64,000 nucleotides of DNA from Halichondria panicea (GCF_963675165.1 NC_087387.1:2655501-2719500), one strand, 5' to 3'. Shown: positions 24,301-35,702, counted from the stretch's first letter. The notes: generated by a model from the letters alone, not told the origin. Translations and numbers: made by a program.

Positions 24301-25273
24301 ACCCCCATTTGTAAATGTGTCATGATAGTGCTGGATATAGAGTCTAATGATTCTCCCTACAGGGGATGCTCTATGTTGAGACGGTTAGAGATCTTTGACT
24401 GTCAAATGGTCTCCAGATCAGGGATTCACAGATTAGAGGTGAGGCTGGTTAGATTACAAACTGCATGTATTTATTAACCCCCCCCCCCCCACATTGGCAC
24501 ATGTACATGTAACTTAAACCCGGTAAATACTTCAGGTACATTATGTTTCCACTTTTGGCTTGTTGAAGTGAGCTTTGGTTTAAAGTTGATAAGACTGTAC
24601 TTACTCTCGATCTGCTCAGGTGATATAAATACTTTCACTAATGAGATGGTTACACAGCATGCAGTGACAGGTCATGCACACGCATGCAGTATCAGTTATG
24701 TATGCTCTTCGAACACTTGACAACAAGTGTAGGCCTTTCCTTTGTCTTAGTAATAGATTCTAGTCAAAGCAACCACCCACATGTATATAATTTCACTGTG
24801 CATTTGGACCCGATTGAGTGGGTGAATGGATGGTTTGAGCAACTTAGTCTAAAATCACAAACTTTTATTACTTTAATTACATAAAGGTAAAAGAACTGAC
24901 TGTATCCTGTAACATCATCCATTTGATTCAGCTCAGATGTACCACTGTACGTATTAAACCTTAGTAACCGTTCACTAGGCTTACACAGTGTGAGCCCGTG
25001 TTGTCTAAGCAACAGTGCCCTTGCTGTTGAGAAATGGTTTTACTAATCACACGCACAAGAAAAACGATGTGCAATTTAGAAAACTATAGCTTTCCTTTAG
25101 TGTTCGAAATCATAATTGCCCTACTATACGTTCCATGGATTACCCTCTCTCTCCATGCACTGCAGCGTTTGAAACCAGACCTGAAGGTCCACGCATTCTT
25201 CCCTCCCCACAACTCCCCACCCCCTGTCATAGCTCATCGGAGACGTGTGTGTCGTTGCTGTGCTCTAGTATGA
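15310..25273 (+). CDS. F-box and leucine-rich repeat protein of the FBXL2/FBXL20 group, CaaX-terminated
   Basis: Exons: 15310-15351 (start MATRNG, least certain), about 15860-16074, 16618-16672, 16747-16821, 17400-17494, 18172-18336, 19009-19132, 19398-19472, 19958-20149, 20541-20585, 23408-23464, 23932-24065, 24363-24438, 25166-25273; phases agree from the second exon on. The product, about 440-460 residues, is the substrate-receptor subunit of an SCF ubiquitin ligase. F-box: LPQDLILK, IFSFLDVISLCRCAQVSK, GSNWQHINLFEFQ. About eleven cysteine-containing LRRs follow (for example LKILDVSSCRQLTDQ, LKLLEATGCSHFTDAGFKAL). The C-terminus (LKPDLKVHAFFPPHNSPPP...CRCCALV) matches FBXL2/20, whose CaaX box is geranylgeranylated; here the box is CALV. 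The junction of the first two exons is not resolved: no phase-0 acceptor is visible. Confidence 0.93.
16960..17150. repeat. CCGTATAGC-family MITE copy in an FBXL intron
   Basis: Begins ATATAGCGGGTTATTTTCGA and contains TTCAAATGATCACACCCCTA, both shared (the latter in inverted orientation) with the copy at 26022-26209. It lies in the intron between 16821 and 17400. Confidence 0.55.
20681..20968. mobile_element. Small hAT-like element, 288 bp, in an FBXL intron
   Basis: Perfect 14-bp inverted ends CAGGGTGTCATACA / TGTATGACACCCTG. Just inside the left end is a G-run, then a C-run (about 20699-20746) that can pair with it. GGTAT flanks both ends (20676-20680 and 20969-20973). A CAGGG terminus is common in hAT elements, which usually make 8-bp duplications, so the superfamily call is tentative. 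No coding. Confidence 0.6.
22125..22315. repeat. Diverged MITE of the CCGTATTACTAGAATG family
   Basis: Left side TTATTATAATGTTTTCCGCA and right side CGCATAATGTTTGATCCTCA resemble family ends, and internal text (AAATCAACAGAAAATTTGACACT) recalls the copy at 7975-8155. It sits in the large FBXL intron 20586-23407, which otherwise shows no coding sequence. Confidence 0.45.
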
Positions 25274-25579
25274 CATCACCATTACTGAACATCACTCCAT
25301 TCATTTCTGTCTGATGCAGTCAATGCCAGACATTTTTCAACTCAGCACAATCACCTTCATGATCATCTTCACAATAGACTTTCATCGTAATAGTATTTAT
25401 ACTGGTACTGTACCGTTATAAACACTTAACCTTTGTATTCATTTTGATACAGTTTCACGTTTTCGACAATCATTATTATTATATTATTAAAAATCCTACA
25501 TTCTGACAAATTTAATGCACACAAAAATGGAGTGGGCCAAAAATATTTCAAGTCTGCTGTTATACTGTTACAATACCAA

Positions 25580-28500
25580 CTATTCAGTTTGTTCTGGTTT
25601 GTACAGTTCTGCCAATTTGAGGACTATCTGTTCCAGTTGGGGATTTCCCCCAAGCTTCTTGATTTCCCCTAGGGCACTTGCCTCCAGCTGCACTAGAGTC
25701 TGTTTGGTGTGGGCAAATGACCCGGCCTGCATGTAATTGCATGTGCGATGTGTGAGGGGAAGAGAGGTAATTAGTATAATATGGGCATGTGAAATTAAAA
25801 TTAGTGGAACCTCCATTAACGACCGCCTCCAAAGAGCAACCACACGCTATATAACGGCCAAGAGCTCAGGTCCGGATTTAAAATACAATGACTTCAATGT
25901 AAAGCAACGTACCTCTCAGGAGCGACCACCTCTCCACTCCATATACATAACGAACAGCCACACCCATAATTAACAGGAAATTATTGCTGAGCTAGCATAT
26001 TTTGCATAATCGTGAAATTACTGTATAGCTGGTTATTTTTGAGGTTTTCGAGGATTGACCTCGAAGAAAATTGGGTATTGAAACCTCTAACTGTACATAG
26101 GGGTATGGTCATTTGAACCTTGAACCTCTATCTTCCGAAAATAAAATCCGCTAGTTTAAGCAATCTGTGAAAATTTAGTGCCTCGAAAATAACTTCTTAT
26201 ATACAGTATTATAAACACCACCGACATAATTACGCCTACATGGGTGTCCTTTTGCGATTGAGGTCGTGGTACATGCATACATGTGTATCAGAGGAGGTAC
26301 GACAGGTGCAATGCGGCTCAAGCAATTAGCTTATGATAAAACTCAACAATAACACATGCAACACATATGGCGGATAAATAGGCAGAGACTAAATTGCTAA
26401 CTGCGCCTGTCGTACCTCCTCTGCAATGTGTATACTGCAGAATTATTATACGTAATTATATATAAGCAGGTGGATTTGTAAAAATAATGAGGGCCTAAAG
26501 CAGCTGGAATCGCCTACCATAGGCCAACATTTTGGCATAGAGTTTTACATACACCTTTGACAAGGCCAAAAATTGACCACACCTACTAACTAAAGGTGTC
26601 AATCTGCACTGTTTGTAGGACGCTTACGTGACACACACCTCTTCAAGACACTGTAGGAAGTACTTCTTAATATCATTGTCTGTTGTTCTTTGCTTCAAAA
26701 TGCCTGGCACGAGTCAAGGGTGTACCTTTGAATATCCCTAACTACGCCCACAATGAACTTTGGCAGTTTAGGTTAAAAATAAACTGCGTCAATAATGCAT
26801 GCACACCTACAGGGTACAGTGTATATACACACAGATGTGTCGTACTGTAAGTTTTAGTTCACATTGATCACACAATTACGGCTGCATTTTGTAAAGCCTG
26901 TACTTGTGCTATATACTACAAGGGTGAGACGTATACAAATACAATCGTGTACTTATATACGCCGGCCAGTACGTTAACTCAACATCATCATCCTTGTAAA
27001 CACATACCTGCTCAGGCAATGCCTACAAATAATTATTATACTGGTAAAGGAGCCACGTACTATTAATAGCCTAAAGCTTGAACTACATGTAGGATTGGTA
27101 CAGTAGACTTTTGTACAGTAACACTGACAGACAACAAGGAAGATCTTTATCCACTTTCAAAGTTATGCTGTACTTCATCACATAACTACGTACAGTGGTA
27201 TCATGCGTGCATGTATACATGTACATGTAACATAGTAATTAAGGATACTGATAAGTTTGGAGGAGTCCCTGTCGTGTTGGATGCCGTGAATGATGGGGAA
27301 AGAGAACTTTCCCTCTGTTAGATCCTCACAGAAGCTCTTGTTTTCGGTGTACTGGTGGGGATCGAATTAAGGATAAGGATAAGGATAAGGGCGTGACTGT
27401 TTAGGGCCACTACACAAGCAGTTATAATGATAATGATTAACAATCATTAGTCAACTTTCTAGTTAAATTTAAGGGAGAAGATTCACTAACATCTGTACAA
27501 CAGATAAGGTCGATGAAGGATAATGGTCTGCATACTGCAGATTACAAGTACTACTGCAACACTTATTTAAGTGCACAACTGAGTGTACAGGTCTACGTGT
27601 GTGTACCTCTTTTGAGACCAGGTTTGCATAGTCGTCTCTGATTTGGAAAAAGAGGCCGAGTGCATCCAGTAGTGCTGAGTAGTCTCTGTTAGAGAGAAAA
27701 ATGGACTCAACACAAATTCAAACTTAAAGTTGTGTAGCTACCATACCGGAGAAACTGGATTATTAGCATACTCGACTATAAGCATATCTTTATTTTAAGT
27801 GCGCTCAACTTGAGGTTTTTTTTGAATTGAAGTATTTTTCCAATTATGTGAGGATATTGATTCAGCTAATTTCGTTAGCTAGCTTGGTATAGATCCAGTT
27901 AGGGTTGCCACTTACCTAGCTTACTCACTTTATAACTAGATATCAAATCATCCCTTGTCACAGAGATATCCGGTTACTGGGTGGGGCTCGAAAAGGACTG
28001 CATTACAGGTTCATTCTCAAATATAAGCATATAGAGCTCTGCTATTGACCCCATGAGTGCATGTGCTAATAATCCAGCTCACGGCAATTATGTAGGAGTT
28101 AAATGGTTCTAGGAATACGTGTGTCTAGTTAAATGGGCTCACGCTTTGTTTTCACTGAACAGCTGCATAAGATCAACAGCCAGTTTAAACAGTCCGCCAG
28201 TCTCTGTATGTGGATGACATCACCAATAGCTAGTAATACAAATCCACATCAAAGCCAATAAATATAATTGTGTCTGCATGCACACCCAATTAGTCAAATC
28301 ACACTAACACAGCAGACTTACTCTGCTGGACCATTTCCATGTACTCGGCCTCCGTGGGGCAAATGTAGCAGTCCCTCCAGTAGATGTCTTTACCCTGTCC
28401 ACGATGAAGCTGTAGCAACTGAGCTGTGCAGGGGAGTACATACATTAAGCTTGTACAATACGAAACATGGACCGAATCAAGAAGCTCGTGGGAGATTCAT

Positions 28501-29993
28501 TAATTTGTGTGTACTTATAACTATAGTGATTTTCAATCTGTGCCATAGCTGTTTTTCATAGGGAGGTTGTCTGCTGATGGGAGGGTCCGTTATGGGAAGT
28601 TTCACTGTACAACATTGTGAGGCGAGCGTGCGTTTCCACTGTTTATTAGTTGTCCGCTCATCGGGAGACCCTGTTTGTATTTATCTATTTATCATAATTA
28701 ATTATACGCAGTAATTTTACACTAACTGTAAAAGACAACTATCTAAGCTGAGACGTGCCTGCCTGGCCTCAGGAGTGTCTGTGTCTCGTTTAAGCTTGGG
28801 GCTGCCATTTGCAATGATTTTAAGCACACAAGTACAATCCTAGAGATGAGTGCACTGCCTGCCTAACAGCTAGGTTTATCACAATACCATCATAATTATG
28901 GCAAGTCAGCTGCTGTGACCTGACCTGTATGACATCAGAAGTCCCTCTGAGCTGCTTTGACTGTCTCTGTATCTCATCAGAGCTGTATCAGCCATAACAA
29001 GAGTCCATAATAAGAGTATTGAAGGCGCTCAGATTGGACAGTTATACCAAGCAGAAAGTCACGTTACCGTCCAAATACATCTGATGCAAGGTAATGCTTC
29101 GTTCGATAATCTCTCTTTTATTATGGACTCTTGGCCATAGACATGTAGCAGCAGCTAGCTTATTGCATGTGCAATCTCACGTAGAAGAGTAGGTAAAGGA
29201 TCACGAGTCCCAAAAGCAAATATCGTGCCAGTCCATAACATACAAACAGATTTAACAAAATTGTGCAATGCTGAGTGCTAAATAGCTAGGGCTTGCTATG
29301 TATGCTCACCCCAATAAAATGTTGTGATAGCTATAGGCTTTGTTCAATGGAGAAGGTACAACAAACTAATGTTATGGGGAGGGTGTAAATATTATGTATA
29401 CAAGTACATTTTCAGCAGAGTAATAAATGTTCTGTGGGGACTTACTGGTGAAAATATTCACAGCGTTAGGGTGCCCCAGGGCCATGGTCTTTTCCAGAGC
29501 CAGGAAGTAGATGTAGTTAGCCGAATTGATTGTCTGTGCAACACCGAATATGCTGTGAGCCACAGGGATTCCCCTCCTTAGTTTGGAGTTATCTTCAATG
29601 TCGTCTATACTGTGGAGGGGAGGGAGGAAACGATAATCACAAAATAATACACACAATGTGGGTAAAGTTATAGGTGCAACCTATGTATGATATAACTATG
29701 CTAAGTACATGTATTGAGACATGGTCAGTGTGCCTCGATCATTAAGGGTACATGTACGAACAAGTTCTACAAATATGTACGTACAGACATGGAAGTTTGT
29801 CAAGATAAATCTAGGACTCATTGTTAATCAACTATCAACTGCCTGGCATTTTCTAGTGCCTTCGAGTACAACAGTTTGAAATAAGACAACAATAAAAATG
29901 AACTCACCACAGACTGGCATTGTGCAACATCTGTGTGACCAGCTGGATGGCCTCCTTTTTGTCGTCAGGGATATTCAACCAATAGCTGAATGC
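25580..29993 (-). CDS. GGPS1: Geranylgeranyl diphosphate synthase, first exon not found
   Basis: Eight exons 5'->3': 29993-29908, 29609-29446, 28423-28322, 28203-28143, 27685-27607, 27351-27249, 26703-26639, 25726-25580; every junction keeps phase, giving 268 residues plus stop. The enzyme condenses farnesyl diphosphate with isopentenyl diphosphate to make geranylgeranyl diphosphate in the isoprenoid pathway, used for prenylating proteins. Both Mg-binding aspartate motifs are present: DDIED (in [16 protein letters not shown]) and DDYAN (in [18 protein letters not shown]). Other family blocks: [51 protein letters not shown]. About 35 N-terminal residues (the PGKQVR region) should lie upstream of 29993 but no matching exon was seen; MITEs occupy that space. 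It converges with FBXL (3' ends 306 bp apart). Confidence 0.95.
26022..26209. mobile_element. MITE of the CCGTATAGC family in a GGPS1 intron
   Basis: Left end CTGTATAGCTGGTTATTTTT and right end CCTCGAAAATAACTTCTTAT...ATACAG are inverted relatives; inner GAGGATTGACCTCGAA forms a further small palindrome. Non-coding. Confidence 0.65.
26289..26423. mobile_element. Mutator-like MITE, second copy
   Basis: Starts CAGAGGAGGTACGACAGG and ends with its inverted copy CCTGTCGTACCTCCTCTG. Flanks share ATGTGTAT on both sides (a C is inserted on the right), consistent with a slightly decayed 9-bp duplication. Lies in the GGPS1 intron 25727-26638. Confidence 0.85.
27746..28084. mobile_element. MITE with GAAACTGGATTATTAGC ends in a GGPS1 intron
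   Basis: Left end CCGGAGAAACTGGATTATTA; right end on the other strand CCGTGAGCTGGATTATTAGC. A TA precedes the left end. The same family occurs at 61675-62187 with TA on both sides. Non-coding, between the exons at 27685 and 28143. Confidence 0.75.
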
Positions 29994-30013
29994 CTAGTAA
30001 TAGGGCAACAAGT

Positions 30014-30135
30014 ACCGTATAGCAGGTATATTTCGAGGGTATAAACTTTCGCATTTTTCGCTGAGTAAGTATGTACTTAGAACATAAAAATTAAACTAAC
30101 GGTATTTTTGCAGAAGTTTATCCTTGAAATAGTGG
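30014..30135. repeat. Truncated CCGTATAGC-family terminus
   Basis: ACCGTATAGCAGGTATATTT with the following TCGAGGG is a recognisable left end; no matching right end is seen. It lies directly upstream of the first visible GGPS1 exon and may have separated it from exon 1. Confidence 0.5.
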
Positions 30136-30136
30136 T

Positions 30137-30389
30137 CGTGGCCCGTCCACCCAAAATAAAGGAAGGACGGGTTTTAAGCCTATATCTGGATTTGTACTGC
30201 ACTAGCTATGAATATCGTTAGTAATTGGCCACGCCTCTAACCGCTGAGCTCTGCTGTAAAGCATTATGTAATGATTTGGCAATCTGATTGGTCCAGACTC
30301 TACAGCAAGATATTTGCAGTGAATACAAATCCATATAATTATAGGCTTAAAACTCGTCTTCCCTTCTTTTGGGAGGACGAGACACGCCC
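30137..30389. repeat. Inverted-repeat element between GGPS1 and RPL23
   Basis: The arm near 30143-30197 (GGAAGGACGGGTTTTAAGCC, then TATATCTGGATTTGTA) pairs imperfectly with the arm near 30325-30385 (TACAAATCCATATAATTATA, GGCTTAAAACTCGTCTTCCC). Probably another non-autonomous element; duplication at the ends not resolved. Confidence 0.6.
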
Positions 30390-30574
30390 ATCTACACAAC
30401 ATGTTCGAAACGGAGTACCGTACTTCCTAATAAGGCTAATCCTCTTCTAATAAGGCGCCACCTGGAGATTTCTTTCATAAGGCACCATATTCATTGGCTA
30501 TTTCTTGTTTTGCATACACTAGCCTCAAAAACGTATTATATAGCGACGGCTTATTTAGAAGAAGAGTACGGGTA

Positions 30575-30886
30575 ATGCACCTATCAATGTGTCGCCCCAC
30601 CCCCCCCCCCCCGGGAGGGGTCGGGCTTATATGGGGGATTTGACCTTACCTCAGGTCAAATTCCCCCTGATGGGGGAAGGATTCTGTGTTCAAATCCCCC
30701 AGTCAACAGAGGATTTTTGAGCCCCAAGCAGTTGCAGACATCATAACAGGTTATAAAAGCAGTCTTTACTACGCAAAGCCAGGTCAAATCCCCCAGTATG
30801 GGGCCAACATTTCAGGTCAAATTAGATCAAATTCCCCCGTATGTCCCGGGGGGGGGGGGGAGTGGGGCGACACATTGATAGGTGCA
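30575..30886. mobile_element. MITE with 24-bp perfect inverted ends and TA duplication
   Basis: Ends begin ATGCACCTATCAATGTGTCG and continue to GCCCC, a 24-bp perfect pair, with TA at 30573-30574 and 30887-30888. Just inside are a C-run (left) and a G-run (right). It lies immediately before the first recognised RPL23 coding exon, so in its first intron or promoter. Confidence 0.85.
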
Positions 30887-30915
30887 TTAGTGATGACTAT
30901 TACTGTACCTCTCAG

Positions 30916-32031
30916 GAAAGCAGGGAGCGTCAGGAGCCAAGTTCCGTGTGTCACTGGCTATGCCAGTGGGGGCAGTGATGAACTGTGCCGACAACACTGG
31001 GGCCAAGAACCTCTACGTTATTGCCGTAAAAGGTATTCGCGGCCGACTCAACAGACTACCCTCTGCAGCTGTGGGGGACCTGGTGCTGGCCACTGTCAAG
31101 AAAGGAAAGCCGGAGCTAAGGAAGAAGGGTAGGTTTTTTTACTGCACTTTTGTGTTACAGGTTATCAAGGGCGTATATAAAGCACAACTCATAAAAACCA
31201 CGGACAGTAATTCTATTTGTTAGAGCTAACCTCTAACTAAACATAGTTCCTTGTGAGTCACTGACTGTCTAAACTCAAGAGCACCAAAGAGTATAGAAAC
31301 AAGATATTTGTGTCCTTGCAAGGAGAGAAAAAGCTAACCAAAAAATATTCATGAGCAATCCCTACATCGTAGCCTTAATTCATGCGTGATTTTTCTCGTG
31401 TCTTTATTTTACTTCTTTCTTTGCAGTATTACTAGCAGTGATAGTTCGGCAACGGAAACCTTATCGACGCAAGGATGGAACCACTTTATACTTTGAAGGT
31501 GTGTTCTAAAGAAAGTTGTGTGTAGAATGCTCTTATCGAGAGTTTTTAAATGATTGATTTCACTTTTAGTTTTTGTTTCTGCAGATAGCGCTGGTGTGAT
31601 AGTGAATACCAAAGGAGAGATGAAAGGTACTAGAGTTTGTAGAATCTTCGCAACACACTAGTAAAAGCATAGAGCGTTACACATTCCTTATATGGAACAT
31701 GTGTACACACTGTAGTACTCAAGTGTACGAGCATTTCGCACGCACAGTGCTAACACTTTCATTCGTGTGAAATAATAATTGATACTTACATGTAGGCCTG
31801 TGCAAGCATTTGTAAGGTTGCTGAGGAAGCTTGTTTTTATTCCGAGCAGAGCTAGAACTTGTTAACAGACCATAAATTACCAGCTAAAGTCTATTACTAT
31901 ACATACCAATGCCCAAATGTTTGACAATAGATTTTTTCTGTCCCATAGGGAGCACAGTGACGGGTCCTGTGGCAAAAGAGTGTGCAGACTTGTGGCCTCG
32001 AATTGCCTCCAATGCACCTAGTATTGCTTAA
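30916..32031 (+). CDS. RPL23: Ribosomal protein L23 (uL14), first few codons not located
   Basis: Exons 30916-31128, 31427-31498, 31585-31626, 31949-32031, all joined in phase 1 with GT/AG borders and ending in TAA. The product, a 60S subunit protein near the GTPase/intersubunit face, reads [107 protein letters not shown]. This matches animal uL14 over about 135 residues. Only the initial MSKRGRG-like residues are missing; they would be in a tiny first exon upstream, in DNA filled by two inverted-repeat elements. Divergent from GGPS1. Its last exon has a copy at 54340-54435. Confidence 0.96.
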
Positions 32032-32112
32032 CAACTGTCTTTTTGATCTTACGTTAGGCATTGATATTCAATATTAATCTTTGCAAAGTGAAAAATTGCT
32101 AGAGAAAAAGTA

Positions 32113-32452
32113 CAGTAGACTCGTTAATCTGGTCACCCTTAGGACAATAATTATTAATGCCGCTTGACCGGAATAGCAAGGTGGCTGTATTTCAGAAAAT
32201 CCCTCACTTCAAATCTAATGACTAATTTACGGTTCTGTCTCCAAGGATAAGAACCATTCTGCTCTCTAGTAATCCAATTTTATCAGCCAAACTTCACCCA
32301 AAACGTTATCTGGCCGTACATTGAAAACAGTATGCGGAATGCGAGTGACCGCATTTCAGGCCGGGTGAGTTTTGTGCAGTAAGTGCCAAACCAAATGGCC
32401 GACATCAAAGTGGCCATATACTTCCAAGAGCTGGAATAGTGAGAGTCTACTG
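32113..32452. mobile_element. MITE with CAGTAGACTC ends and TA duplication
   Basis: CAGTAGACTC at the left and GAGTCTACTG at the right, each flanked by TA. Inner text (GTTAATCTGG, GACCGGAATAG) recurs near 54654-54780. Lies just downstream of the L23 stop, so the 3' UTR could include it. Confidence 0.75.
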
Positions 32453-33118
32453 TATACAATCCTATGTAAAACCTACTGGTTTTTACTACATTGTGACACT
32501 GTAAAAATAAAAGCACCGTGGGTGCTGATGCCTTGGTGGAGGTGCCGTAACATATAAAGCTACCATTTAGCCTACCTACCAATTGCTCATTATAATTAAC
32601 ATTTTTGCTATACATGCAACAGGCGGAACAATGCAAAAAGAGTGGGTAATAATCGAACCTGATTTTCGATTGATGCCAAAGTTATACTGGTAGTCTAAAA
32701 ACTTGGCTGCATCTTTTTACTCTTGCAGCTACCAATAGCTAGCTAACTACTAAGTGGAATAGCAATACTCAATGAACAAGTTTTGCTAAGTACTCTTCTG
32801 AAAAAGATGCAATGGCATTCCAAAACTCAAGGAACAAAGTGTTATTAATTTTTGAAAATCCACGAATTGAAAACATGACAAGAAGCCTATAGAAACTCTT
32901 ACTTGCACTTTATTGATCCTTGAGGAGCAGCTGTAGCAGTCTACACGCACAAACACACTACCGTATACCTCTCTTGCGCATGTGAATAAATTCGTCAAAA
33001 CACAACAAAAATGAAAGCCGCGGGTACCGATACCTCAATGGAATGTGTAAAAGGGGAAACTCGACTAGATCCTATTATGTTGGGAATAATTTTAACATAA
33101 AATATGTGTCTCTGGGAA
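32453..33118. other. Intergenic, nothing recognised
   Basis: AT-rich DNA downstream of RPL23. No exon-like frame with splice borders, no clear repeat. Confidence 0.5.
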
Positions 33119-33410
33119 TTACCGTATAGCGCGAAATTTTTGCACGAAAACTAAGTCCACAAAAATTGTTAGAATTATTTGCTATAACGTGCAAAGATTA
33201 AAGGTGTGGCTTCCGGTAAGCAGTGATTCCATGAACATTGTGCAACGAAATGCTTTTAGAGGCCATTCCACGAAATCAGAGGGGGGTACGCCAATGTCAA
33301 AAGGTCACTAATTAAAACACCATGTGGGCTTATGTAAAATTGAGTTTACCCTCGCGCCCCTGGGTTTATACACCAGTAACACCACCCACCATAGATAAAA
33401 GAGACAAATG

Positions 33411-34057
33411 CAGAGGAGGGAGGACACGATTAACCTTAGCTCTAATTAGCTAATTATCGCGACCTTTTAATTACATTCTTTGAACGATTCATCTTTTCTT
33501 TCTTTATAACCTCTATGTGGACATATTGGACACAAGAGCTAGAGCAAAGTAAGCCTTTTCTCCTACTGGAGGTACCCCTATGGCCAAGTTGTCAGGACCT
33601 GAAGGTAATAGGACCCCTATAAGAAGCACCTCAAGTACTCCCATCTCTAAGATCCCTGTGAGAAGCATCCCAGGCACTCTGATCTTGTCTCTGTGAGAAG
33701 CACTCTTGATCTTGGAGACAGGATCCCTATGAGGAGCACCCCAGGCACTCCTGTCTCCAAGATCCCTGTGAGAAGCACCCCAGGCACTCCTGTCTCTGTG
33801 ATAAAGTTGCAACATGGAATTGTTTAGTTCAGAGTGTCTCCAACATGAAGAACATCAATGACACCAACAGTCTCAGCTTCTAGCACCCCTTTATTTGTAT
33901 GGTTTGCTCTGTGCCTGCAAGAATTGCCTGTCACTCATACTACAGTACTGTTCTGTGTGTCCCAATATGTAGAGGTTATAAAAAAAGAAAAGATGAATCG
34001 TTCAATTAAAAGGTCGCGGTAATTAGTGCTAAGGTTAATCGTGTCCTCCCTCCTCTA
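33411..34057. mobile_element. Mutator-like non-autonomous element, 647 bp, long inverted ends, 9-bp duplication
   Basis: Begins CAGAGGAGGGAGGACACGAT and ends with the inverted copy; pairing extends about 90-100 bp (33411-33513 with 33972-34057). AGACAAATG occurs directly before (33402-33410) and after (34058-34066): a perfect 9-bp duplication. The centre (33560-33800) is an imperfect tandem array of units around GATCCCTGTGAGAAGCA; it gives a repetitive minus-strand frame that looks non-coding. It shares its terminal CAGAGGAGG with the three 134-143 bp MITEs. Confidence 0.9.
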
Positions 34058-34201
34058 AGACAAATGGATAGGAAACACTTAGCGCCTCGAAAACTATCCG
34101 CGTTTCCCCCGGGATTCATTCGAGGCCGCCTACTGTACATGGAAAAAAATGGCCAAAAACACAAAAAAGAGACAAAATTTAATGATTGTCTTACTGTCAG
34201 T

Positions 34202-34288
34202 TAGCCTCGGTCCCAGGCCGATATTTTTTAATAGAACGAAGTTGACCTAGCGTTCAATTGGAGACCGATCGGCCTGGGGTCGAGGCTA
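34202..34288. repeat. Short hairpin MITE of the TTAGCCTCG family
   Basis: TTAGCCTCGGTCCCAGGCCG at the left pairs with CGGCCTGGGGTCGAGGCTAA at the right around about 45 bp. Related text: the centre of the fold-back at 1980-2050 and a diverged copy at 54900-54970. Confidence 0.75.
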
Positions 34289-35191
34289 ACTGTCAGTCCC
34301 TGCTGCTGAACTTTTACTTCTGTTTAATACTTGAGGCTATATGACACACAGTACACTACTTATATAGGTTGTTCTAGCTGTATTATAGGTGTTATTGGTA
34401 CAAGAAACATCCTAAGTAGTGAAAGCAATGCCTCTAGCTACTTCTTAGCAATCCCAAAAAAGTTTCTGTTATTTCCAAATGATACGTAGTATAAAGGGAC
34501 ATTAAATTGAAGTGGTAGGGAGACTTGGAAGGTCTGAATTTTTCAAAACAGCCATAGAAGTAGTTTTCCTGGGGGTTTGGGAGCGAAACATGGCTGTATC
34601 TTAGTTCAGTGTATGTATTTTATATGCAGCTTATGGGATCACGTGATCCGTTTCCTATCCATTTCTCTCTTTTATCTGTGCACCCACTAGCTTTATCCTC
34701 TTGCATGCACATGTGCAGAAATCAGTTGAGCAACTATGAACACGTCGAAAATTTCGCGCTATTGATGTATTGTTTGGTAAAGATCATCATTAAGTTTTGT
34801 ATAATGATGTCCTCTGGGCAAAAATAGTCCCTCAAAATTACCCGCTACGGTAGTGCAGTGAGCCAGTTCAGCAACATTTTGTTGTGCGTAAGCTAGTGTG
34901 TCAACTTGCTAGCTAGCTAGCTAAGAATAACATTAATGATCAATCAAAGAACACAGTATTACAGATTAATCCAACCTTTCCGGAGAAAGCAAATTCCTAC
35001 CCATCTCTTTGAAGGGGAAAAATAACCTGTCCCAGCGGTTAGCTCAAGGCTACATATATATGAGAGGAGGTAAGCATAGATAATAGAGGAAGTTAAGTAT
35101 CTGGCTGTGCTTGGGTATGGGTATGGATCTAGCCACCATATAGACTGGACAGAAGTGGTTTAACACTAAAACGAAAGCCATGGGTTGGTTG

Positions 35192-35702
35192 GTAGATTCA
35201 TAGATTGAAGAGTTAGAGGGATAGGAAACGGTTGGTATCTCGAGTAACATCCGCGCTACGCTGCGGTTTAATCGAGGCCTTCACAACAATATCTATTTCT
35301 ACACTCAGTGCATAATAAACTACAAGTAACTGTGCTTAGTCCGTGCAACTCACTTACATTCAAGGTCTATACCTATTGTATACTAGTAGTCATAACCAGC
35401 ACGCTTACACGTTATATGTTCCGCCTTGGGAACATATAACTTTATTGGAAAGTCTCTTTTTACTGGGTGTGGTCAGTTATTAGCAAGTACTACACGTGGC
35501 TCATGGACTAGGCGTGTTATAAATTGCTGAAAGAGATGATGTCTCGAGGAAACACAGCTTTGGGAGTTACCCGGCAAAAATGTGCTTAATATAGCCTCGT
35601 AATGCGGATAATTTTCGAGGCTCCACTGCAAATTCAATGTAAAATCATCACGTGCACCACTCCGTTTCCTATCCCTCTAACTCTTCAGTCTATGGTAGAT
35701 TA
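35192..35702. mobile_element. Inverted-repeat element of the GGATAGGAAACGG family
   Basis: The left arm at about 35192-35232 and right arm at about 35662-35702 share a run of about 33 bp ending GAGGGATAGGAAACGG. A sister element surrounds the Mutator-like insertion at 33391-34680. The interior holds no coding sequence. Confidence 0.7.

Larger units (their letters stand above)
33119..34845. repeat. Nest of transposons (CCGTATAGC family, GGATAGGAAAC family, Mutator-like)
   Basis: A CCGTATAGCGCGAAATTTTT left end lies at 33121; right-end-like pieces (TCGAAAATTTCGCGCTAT near 34745, AAAATTACCCGCTACGG near 34837) lie far to the right. Between them is an element whose left inverted end (ATAGATAAAAGAGACAAATG then GATAGGAAAC) is split by the 647-bp Mutator-like insertion at 33411-34057. 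Its right end is at about 34647-34680 (GTTTCCTATCC...TTTTATCTGTG). This gives a relative insertion order. Confidence 0.65.

Noticed and set aside
30842-30877. ATG followed by glycine codons (MSRGGGG...) just before the first RPL23 exon, resembling the L23 start MSKRGRGG.
   Set aside because: It lies in the G-run and right inverted end of a TA-flanked MITE, has no splice donor and meets a stop; resemblance is due to the homopolymer.
33513-33815. Minus-strand 100-codon frame with repeated RDRSAWGA units.
   Set aside because: It is the translation of an imperfect tandem array in the middle of a Mutator-like element; no family similarity.
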